From the NCBI RefSeq assembly GCF_008033115.1, contig NZ_CP041203.1, positions 186,001-250,000 on the forward strand: DNA of 64,000 nt, given 5' to 3'. The notes beneath the pieces were generated by a model that made no database searches, was not told the DNA's origin, and saw nothing but the letters and a program-made list of their open reading frames with translations. Each line of letters opens with the position of its first letter. Positions within the stretch are counted from its first letter, which is position 1. The position numbers were made by a program, and so were the translations under genes. Positions 58,576 to 64,000 of this stretch are shown piece after piece. Source of the DNA: Cellulomonas sp. Y8. GTDB lineage: Bacteria > Actinomycetota > Actinomycetes > Actinomycetales > Cellulomonadaceae.

Positions 58576-59589
58576 TCAGCCCTGCTGCACCAGCGCGCCG
58601 TACCAGCCGAGCCCGGCGTACGTCTCGTAACCCGGGGTCGCCGCGAACCCCACCGCGCGGCCGTCCTCCTCGTAGGCCCCGGTCGCGCGGTCGCCGGTGC
58701 GCAGCGCGACCCGCTCCGCGAGCACCCCCGCCCTGTCGGACGCCGCGAGCACCAGCCCGTCCCGGTCGAGGATCAGCACGCGGGTGGCCTCGCGCTCGCC
58801 CCGTCCGAGCCGCACGCCGTCGACGATCGCCTGCGCCTGCCGCTCCCAGTCGAAGAAGACGCCCAGCGCGCCCAGCGGCCGGCCGTCGGCGCGGCCGCCC
58901 TCGCGCACGGCGGTCGCGTACGTCGCCGTGAGCGCGCCGAGCGCGCGGTGCGGGGTGACGTCGAGGGCGGCGTAGTCGTCACCGGACCGGGTGGCGAGCG
59001 CGGCACGGAACCACGGCTCGTCGCGCACATCCGAGCCGACCACGCCGGGAGCGCCGCCGGTGCCCGCCCGGGCGACGACCCGACCGGACGCGTCGGCCAG
59101 CCAGAGATCGAGGTAGACGGTGTAGCTGCGCAGGATCGTCGCCAGCCGGTCGCCGGCGTGCCGCGCCGCGCCCGGGTCGCCCGTCGCGAGGGCGTCGACC
59201 AGCGCCGCGTCGGTCGCCCACCACCGCACGTCGCACGACCGCTCGTACAGGTTGCGGTCCATCAGCTCGATCACGTTCAGTGCCAGGTCCGCGAGCCGCT
59301 GCCCGCGCACCCGGCCGACGAGCTCGTGCCCGAGGACGGTCAGCTCGTCGATCCGCGGGCGCAGCTCCGACGAGAGCTCCTCCGACAGCGCCCGCGCGCG
59401 GTCGGCGACCTCGCCGACCTCCCGCGCGACGACCGCGAACCCCGCGCCCGCCTCGCCGACGCGCGCGGACTCGATGAGCGCGTTCAGCGCGAGCATCTTC
59501 GTGCTGCGGGCGACCTGCTCGATGCCCTGCAGCTTCTCACCCGTGACGCGACCGACCTCCTCGGCCAGCCGCACGACCCGTTCCGGCAC
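58576..59589 (-). CDS. Soluble chemoreceptor-like protein with N-terminal signalling hairpin and C-terminal Cache-like domain
   Basis: 337 residues from GTG 59589, with GGAGGG eight bases upstream. Residues ~15-70 hold the chemoreceptor hairpin-tip motif (ARSTKMLALNALIESARVGE and AGAGFAVVAREVGEVADRAR), which contacts CheA/CheW. The C-terminal half (YTVYLDLWLADASGRVVARA, VGSDVRDEPWFRAALATRSG, LGALGVFFDWERQAQAIVDG) looks like a Cache sensor. There is no membrane segment, so the sensor is inside the cell and the order is the reverse of usual receptors. The ligand is unknown. Confidence 0.82.
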   Translation of the reverse strand: MPERVVRLAEEVGRVTGEKLQGIEQVARSTKMLALNALIESARVGEAGAGFAVVAREVGEVADRARALSEELSSELRPRIDELTVLGHELVGRVRGQRLADLALNVIELMDRNLYERSCDVRWWATDAALVDALATGDPGAARHAGDRLATILRSYTVYLDLWLADASGRVVARAGTGGAPGVVGSDVRDEPWFRAALATRSGDDYAALDVTPHRALGALTATYATAVREGGRADGRPLGALGVFFDWERQAQAIVDGVRLGRGEREATRVLILDRDGLVLAASDRAGVLAERVALRTGDRATGAYEEDGRAVGFAATPGYETYAGLGWYGALVQQG

Positions 59590-59718
59590 GACGTCGTCCC
59601 TCCGACGAACCCCAGTCCCCCGACTCGTCCGCTCTATCGGCGGGCGGGACCGCGCGCTGAGCGACCCGGGGGCGCGGGTTCGGACGGCGGGTGCGCGCGG
59701 CGGCGTAGATTGCCCGCC

Positions 59719-60537
59719 GTGCCCCTGGATCTCGACGCCGCCGCGCTGGCCGCGCTCGTCGCCCGGCTGCGCGGCGCCGGGTGCGTGTTCGCCGAGGACG
59801 AGGCGGCGCTGCTCGTGGCGGAGGCCCGGGACGCGGCGGAGCTGGACGCGATGACCGCGCGCCGGGTGGCCGGGGAGCCGCTGGAGCAGGTCGTCGGGTG
59901 GGCCGGGTTCCGGGGCCTGCGGATCGGGGTGGAGCCGGGGGTGTTCGTGCCGCGGGCGCGCACCGGGCTGCTGGTGCGCGAGGCGGTACGGGCGCTGCGG
60001 GGCGACGCGGCCGGCGACGGTCCCGTCGTCGTCGACCTGTGCTGCGGGACGGGCGCGGTGGGGCTCGCGGTTGCCGCCGAGCGCCCCGGCGTCGCGCTGT
60101 GGGCCGTCGACCTCGACCCGGCCGCGGTCGCCTGCGCCCGGCGGAACGCGGCGGCGCTCGGCCCGGCGGACGCGACCGTGCTGCTCGGCGACCTCGACGC
60201 CCCGCTGCCCGCAGCGCTGGAGGGCCGGGTGGACGTCCTGGTGGCCAACGCGCCGTACGTCCCGACCGCCGAGATCGCCCACATGCCGACCGAGGCCCGG
60301 GACCACGAGCCGCGCGTCGCCCTCGACGGCGGCGCCGACGGCGTCGACCTGCACCGTCGGGTGGCTGCGTCCGCGCCGCGCTGGCTCGCGCCGGGCGGGC
60401 ACCTGCTCGTCGAGACCAGCGTCCGGCAGGCGGGCGCCACCGCCGCGGCGTGCGAGGGCCAAGGCCTGACCGTGCGGGTCGTGCACGACGACGACCTGGA
60501 CGGCACCGTGGTGGTCGCGACCCGCCGCGGCGCGTAG
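59719..60537 (+). CDS. PrmC-related putative protein N5-glutamine methyltransferase
   Basis: 272 residues, GTG at 59719. VVVDLCCGTGAVGLAVAAER is the SAM motif and LWAVDLDPAAVACARRNAAA follows. The catalytic loop is DVLVANAPYVPTAEIAHMP, with NAPY where PrmC has NPPY, the mark of the PrmC-related subgroup of unknown target. An N-terminal helical domain of ~60 residues precedes it. The true PrmC is probably elsewhere in the genome. Confidence 0.87.
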   Translation: MPLDLDAAALAALVARLRGAGCVFAEDEAALLVAEARDAAELDAMTARRVAGEPLEQVVGWAGFRGLRIGVEPGVFVPRARTGLLVREAVRALRGDAAGDGPVVVDLCCGTGAVGLAVAAERPGVALWAVDLDPAAVACARRNAAALGPADATVLLGDLDAPLPAALEGRVDVLVANAPYVPTAEIAHMPTEARDHEPRVALDGGADGVDLHRRVAASAPRWLAPGGHLLVETSVRQAGATAAACEGQGLTVRVVHDDDLDGTVVVATRRGA

Positions 60538-60640
60538 CCCGGCGACGCGCACCACGAGCCCGATCAACGGCTCCGCCCCGCCCGCGCCTAGGCTGGGTGC
60601 GGGCGGGCGCACCCCGGCGCCCGGCGAGGAGGAGGTCCCG

Positions 60641-61312
60641 GTGGCTCGCGCGCTGATCGTGGTGGACGTGCAGAACGACTTCTGCGAGGGCGGCGCCCTG
60701 GCCGTCGCGGGCGGCGCTGCCGTCGCCGAGCAGGTCACCGCCTTCCTGTCCCGCGCGGCCGACGCGTACGACGTCGTCGTCGCCACCGCCGACTGGCACG
60801 AGCCGCTCCCCCACGACAACGCGGGCCACTTCGCGGTGGGCGCCGAGCCGGACTACGTCGCCACCTGGCCCGAGCACTGCGTCCGCGACACCGCCGGCGC
60901 GGCGTACCACCCGGCGTTGCGGCTGCCCGCGGACGCCGTGCACGTGCGCAAGGGGCAGGGCCGGCAGGACTACTCGGGCTTCGAGGGCGTGCTGACGCCC
61001 GGCGCCGGCGGGACGGGTGCCGAGTCCGGCCGGACGGGTGCCGCGTCCGCCGCGGAGGCAGGGGCGCTCGCCGACGCGGCTCCCGCCGGGCTCGCCGACG
61101 CGCTCCGGGCGCGGGACGTCGACGGCGTGGACGTCGTCGGCCTCGCCACCGACCACTGCGTGACCGCCACGGCGCTCGACGCGCTGGCCGCCGGGTTCGA
61201 CGTGCGCGTGCTCACCGACCTCACCGCGGGCGTCGGGGTGCGGACCACGATCGACGCGCTCACCCGGCTCGCCGCGCGCGGCGTCACGCTCACCACCTCC
61301 GACGCCCGCTGA
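60641..61312 (+). CDS. pncA: Isochorismatase-family hydrolase, nicotinamidase-like
   Basis: 223 residues. GTG 60641 follows GAGGAGGAGG. ALIVVDVQNDFCEGGALAV carries the catalytic Asp near residue 10. The Zn-site residues are in ATADWHEPLPHDNAGHF, the Lys is in VHVRKGQGRQDYSGFEG, and the nucleophile Cys is in GLATDHCVTATALDA. It should convert nicotinamide to nicotinate in NAD salvage. A Gly/Ala-rich insertion of about 30 residues (GAGGTGAESGRTGAAS onward) lies before the Cys half. Confidence 0.9.
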   Translation: MARALIVVDVQNDFCEGGALAVAGGAAVAEQVTAFLSRAADAYDVVVATADWHEPLPHDNAGHFAVGAEPDYVATWPEHCVRDTAGAAYHPALRLPADAVHVRKGQGRQDYSGFEGVLTPGAGGTGAESGRTGAASAAEAGALADAAPAGLADALRARDVDGVDVVGLATDHCVTATALDALAAGFDVRVLTDLTAGVGVRTTIDALTRLAARGVTLTTSDAR

Positions 61313-61376
61313 CCGCACGGACGTCGGCAAGCACCGGGACCGTCCCGCGACGCGCCGACCGCCTCCGCGACCCTGG

Positions 61377-61460
61377 GGTCGTCACAACCCGGTGAGGTCG
61401 TCGCTCGTTTGTGACGACCTCGTCGCGTACTGACGACCTCACGCCGATGTGACGACCTCG
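61377..61460. repeat. Intergenic word repeat, family 2 (locus d)
   Basis: The word GAGGTCGTC / GACGACCTC occurs at least four times between 61392 and 61460. GGTCGTCACAA (61377-61387) pairs with 61409-61419, and GTGAGGTCGTC (61392-61402) pairs with 61132-61142-like sequence at 61432-61442 (GACGACCTCAC, actual position 61432-61442). The two pairs interleave. It is the same word as at 26263-26332 and lies between the convergent pncA-like and MFS genes. Confidence 0.8.
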
Positions 61461-61470
61461 CGCGCCCCGG

Positions 61471-62901
61471 TCAGGCCGGCTCGCCTGCCGGGACCGGCAC
61501 GCCCGGACGCTCGCGCCGCCACGCTCGGCCGCCTGCCACCGCCGCCACCCCGCCGACGACCGCCAGCACCGGCACCACCAGGAACGCCGTGTGCGACCCC
61601 ACGGCGTCCGCGAGCGCCCCCAGCAGGAACGGCGCGAGCCCCACGGCCACCCCACCGCCGACGGTCGCCCGCGCCTGTGCCGCGTCCGTCGCGCCGCCCG
61701 CGGCACCGAGCAGCAGCGCGATCCCGAGCGGGTACTGCGCGCCGTACCCGAGCCCGGCCAGGAACAGCCCGACGAGCGCGACCGAGGCGCTCGTCGCGGT
61801 CCACAGCACGGCCCAGCCGGCGACCGCCACGCCGAACGAGGCGGCGAGCAGCCGGGCGGGCGACACCCGCAGCGACAGCGGCCCGACGACGAACCGGATC
61901 AGCGTCATCCCGGCGACGAGCCCCGCGGTCGTGGCCGTGGCGATGCCCGCGCCGGCGCCGGTGCGGTCCCGGACCAGGTCCGTCGCCCAGTAGGTGGTCG
62001 CGTTCTCGAGCGCCAGCGCCGCCACCACCGCGACGAGGAACCACCGCGACGCCAGCACCGCGCGCCCCGCCGCGGCCGCTTTCGACCGCGAACCCTGCTG
62101 ATCCGCACGCGCCCGCACCTCGGCGGCGCCGGGGTCGCGCGAGCGGTCCGGGCTCGCCGTCCGGGGCCCGGGCGCCGCTGCGCTCGACGCCGGCCGGGGC
62201 GGGTGCGACGTCCCGGGCCCGGGTACCCCCGGGCGCGACGCCGGCCGGCGAGCCGTCCCCGGTAGCCGGGACGCCCGAGCCGTCGCGGGGTCGGGCACGC
62301 GCCCCGGCCGCCCCAGCGCGCCCTGCTCGGGCAGCAGCCGCACCGCCACCGCGGTCGCCAGCGCGAGCGCCGCGGTCACCGCGACCGCCGGCCGCCAGCC
62401 CCAGCCCGCCGCCACGCACGCCCCGACCGCGAGCGGCCCGAGCAGCCCGATCCCCGACCCGACCCCGTTCGCCTCGGTGACCGCCGCGGACGCGGTGCGC
62501 CCGTGGTGCAGCACCAGCCCCGCCTGCGCGGCGCTCACCGCGACGTTGCCGCCGACCGACACGACCACCATGCCGGAGAGCGTCACCGGAAGCGCCCACC
62601 CGGTGGTGAGCAGCACGATGCCCGCCGCGATCACCACGGCGGCCACGACGAGAGTCGACCGTCGACCGAACCGCAGAACTGCCCGCGGCGTGATCGCCGC
62701 GGCCAGCACCGCGCCCACCGCCATCGCGGTGCCGTGCAGACCGGCCTGGGCGTTCGACACCCCGAGCTCGGCGGCCAGCAGCGGCACGCTCGGGTTGAAG
62801 GAGTAGAGCAGCCAGCCCCACGTGACGAACACGCCGTCGAGGGTGAGGGTGAACCGGTCCCGGTGGAGCCTCGGCGCCGGTGCCGGGGTCTGCGTCGTCA
62901 C
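61471..62901 (-). CDS. MFS transporter (CynX/NimT-like)
   Basis: 476 residues, GTG at 62901. Twelve hydrophobic helices are expected. The first is FTLTLDGVFVTWGWLLYSFN, and LRFGRRSTLVVAAVVIAAGI contains the loop between helices 2 and 3. A cytoplasmic loop of about 90 residues in the middle (PGRVPDPATARASRLPGTAR and onward) is Pro/Ala/Arg-rich and longer than usual. The substrate is unknown. Confidence 0.87.
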   Translation of the reverse strand: MTTQTPAPAPRLHRDRFTLTLDGVFVTWGWLLYSFNPSVPLLAAELGVSNAQAGLHGTAMAVGAVLAAAITPRAVLRFGRRSTLVVAAVVIAAGIVLLTTGWALPVTLSGMVVVSVGGNVAVSAAQAGLVLHHGRTASAAVTEANGVGSGIGLLGPLAVGACVAAGWGWRPAVAVTAALALATAVAVRLLPEQGALGRPGRVPDPATARASRLPGTARRPASRPGVPGPGTSHPPRPASSAAAPGPRTASPDRSRDPGAAEVRARADQQGSRSKAAAAGRAVLASRWFLVAVVAALALENATTYWATDLVRDRTGAGAGIATATTAGLVAGMTLIRFVVGPLSLRVSPARLLAASFGVAVAGWAVLWTATSASVALVGLFLAGLGYGAQYPLGIALLLGAAGGATDAAQARATVGGGVAVGLAPFLLGALADAVGSHTAFLVVPVLAVVGGVAAVAGGRAWRRERPGVPVPAGEPA

Positions 62902-63015
62902 GCCGCCGACCCTAGTGGCGGCGGTGCGCCGCGGGCCGGGACCCCGGATCGGGACCCCGGCCCGCGGCCGGACGAGCAGGTGGGCTGGGCGGTGTCGCCG
63001 CCCGCCCCGTCGCCG

Positions 63016-64000
63016 TCAGTCCTGCACGGCCACCGCCGCGGCGAACTGGCTCGCGTACAGCCGGGCGTACGCACCCCCGGCGGCCAGCAGCTCGTCGTGC
63101 GACCCCTGCTCGACGATCGACCCGTGCTCCATGACGAGGATGACGTCCGCGTCCCGGATGGTCGACAGCCGGTGCGCGATGACGAACGACGTCCGCCCCG
63201 ACCGGAGCGCGTTCATCGCCTGCTGCACGAGCACCTCGGTCCGGGTGTCGACGGAGGACGTCGCCTCGTCGAGCACCAGGATCGCCGGGTCGGCGAGGAA
63301 CGCGCGGGCGATGGTCAACAGCTGCTTCTCCCCCGCCGACAGGTTCGCCGCCTCGTCGTCGATCACGGTGTCGTAGCCGTCGGGCAGCGCGCGCACGAAC
63401 TGGTCGACGTGCGTGGCGACCGCGGCCTCGACCAGCCGGTCCTCCGGGACGTCCTCGACGCCGTACGCGATGTTGTCCCGGATCGTGCCGCCGAACAGCC
63501 AGGTGTCCTGCAGCACCATGCCGACCCGCGAGCGCAGGTCGTCGCGCGTGAGCTCCCGGGTGTCGACGCCGTCGAGGGTGATCCGCCCGCCGTCGATCTC
63601 GTAGAACCGCATGAGCAGGTTGACCAGCGTGGTCTTGCCGGCGCCGGTGGGCCCGACGATCGCGACGGTCTGCCCGGGCTCGGCGACCAGGGACAGGCCG
63701 TCGATGAGCGGCGTCTCCGGCACGTACCGGAAGGAGACGTCCTCGAACGCGACCCGTCCCTGCACCCGCGCCGGCAGTCGCGCCGGCCGCGCCGGGTCGG
63801 GCTCCTGCTCGTCGGAGTCGAGCAGCTCGAACACCCGCTCGGCGGACGCGACGCCCGACTGCAGCAGGTTCATCATCGAGGCGATCTGGGTGATCGGCTG
63901 CGTGAACTGGCGGGAGTACTGGATGAACGCCTGCACGTCGCCGAGCGTCAGGGTCCCGGACGCGACCCGCAGGCCGCCGACCACCGCGACGATCACGTAG
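63016..64000 (-). CDS. ABC exporter ATPase/permease subunit, C-terminal part (5' end outside window)
   Basis: The frame runs off the window end; 328 residues are visible. The last permease helix and loop ([20 protein letters not shown]) lead to the ATPase: Walker [22 protein letters not shown]-loop [15 protein letters not shown], signature [15 protein letters not shown], Walker [14 protein letters not shown], and switch [12 protein letters not shown]. The signature is LSAGE rather than LSGGQ, like subunit B at 34971, so it likely pairs with a second ABC protein beyond the window. Confidence 0.92.
   Translation of the reverse strand, partial: YVIVAVVGGLRVASGTLTLGDVQAFIQYSRQFTQPITQIASMMNLLQSGVASAERVFELLDSDEQEPDPARPARLPARVQGRVAFEDVSFRYVPETPLIDGLSLVAEPGQTVAIVGPTGAGKTTLVNLLMRFYEIDGGRITLDGVDTRELTRDDLRSRVGMVLQDTWLFGGTIRDNIAYGVEDVPEDRLVEAAVATHVDQFVRALPDGYDTVIDDEAANLSAGEKQLLTIARAFLADPAILVLDEATSSVDTRTEVLVQQAMNALRSGRTSFVIAHRLSTIRDADVILVMEHGSIVEQGSHDELLAAGGAYARLYASQFAAAVAVQD

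Overview
The window is a very high G+C chromosomal segment (about three quarters G+C by eye). GTG starts are frequent, stop codons of one gene often overlap the start of the next (GTGA/ATGA), and leaders are short. The gene content and order (hisI-trpE-membrane protein-...-trpC-trpB-trpA-lgt, gltB-gltD, pyk, rpsA, polA, and an ANTAR response regulator of the PdtaR type) fit an actinobacterium. The protein sequences look most like Cellulomonadaceae/Micrococcales, but that is a judgement from memory and has not been tested by a search. No rRNA, phage, transposase or CRISPR array is visible. It reads as core genome with ordinary accessory genes.

Layout. 1-6.5 kb: end of a helicase/nuclease, small membrane and SHOCT-type proteins, and a large MalT/LuxR-type regulator whose reading frame is broken twice. 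6.6-13 kb: a drug-efflux MFS protein overlapping a P-type cation ATPase, then small membrane and hypothetical genes. 13-16 kb: hydrolase, kinase-like, DinB and SRPBCC proteins. 16-25 kb: pyruvate kinase and glutamate synthase (gltB, gltD and a second tandem gltD-like gene). 25-35 kb: a tryptophan block from hisI down to lgt, with small DUF4190/DUF2752/HGxxPAAW membrane proteins between trpE and trpC. 35-39 kb: a two-gene ABC exporter. 39-46 kb: rpsA, phosphofructokinase, a methyltransferase, polA, a thioesterase and a broken GNAT gene. 46.9-53.6 kb: a branched-chain amino acid (or amide/urea-like) ABC importer, livHMGF on + and the lipoprotein livK convergent on -, with two small genes between. 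53.9-64 kb: ANTAR regulator, hydrolase, beta-propeller protein, two tRNA genes, a soluble chemoreceptor-like protein, a PrmC-like methyltransferase, a nicotinamidase-like hydrolase, an MFS permease, and the 3' part of another ABC exporter.

How the genes fit together. Much of the window is central nitrogen and amino-acid metabolism: ammonia assimilation (GltBD), tryptophan and histidine synthesis, amino-acid uptake (Liv) and glycolysis (Pfk, Pyk). The rest is information processing (PolA, S1) and envelope transport. A possible GlnR-like (nitrogen) operator in front of livH would tie uptake to nitrogen status; this is inference.

Two things stand out beyond ordinary annotation. First, at least seven intergenic gaps carry short words (10-23 bp) repeated in direct and inverted orientation, often nested. 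Similar words recur at pairs of loci tens of kilobases apart, and most contain CGAG. Second, three genes carry apparent single-base insertions in G/C runs. All shifts have the same sign, which points to consensus-sequence errors more than to true pseudogenes. A class-I-shaped tRNA with a CAA anticodon, a LivH permease with an extracytoplasmic N-terminal domain, and a His-rich tail on a DUF2277 protein are further points worth checking.
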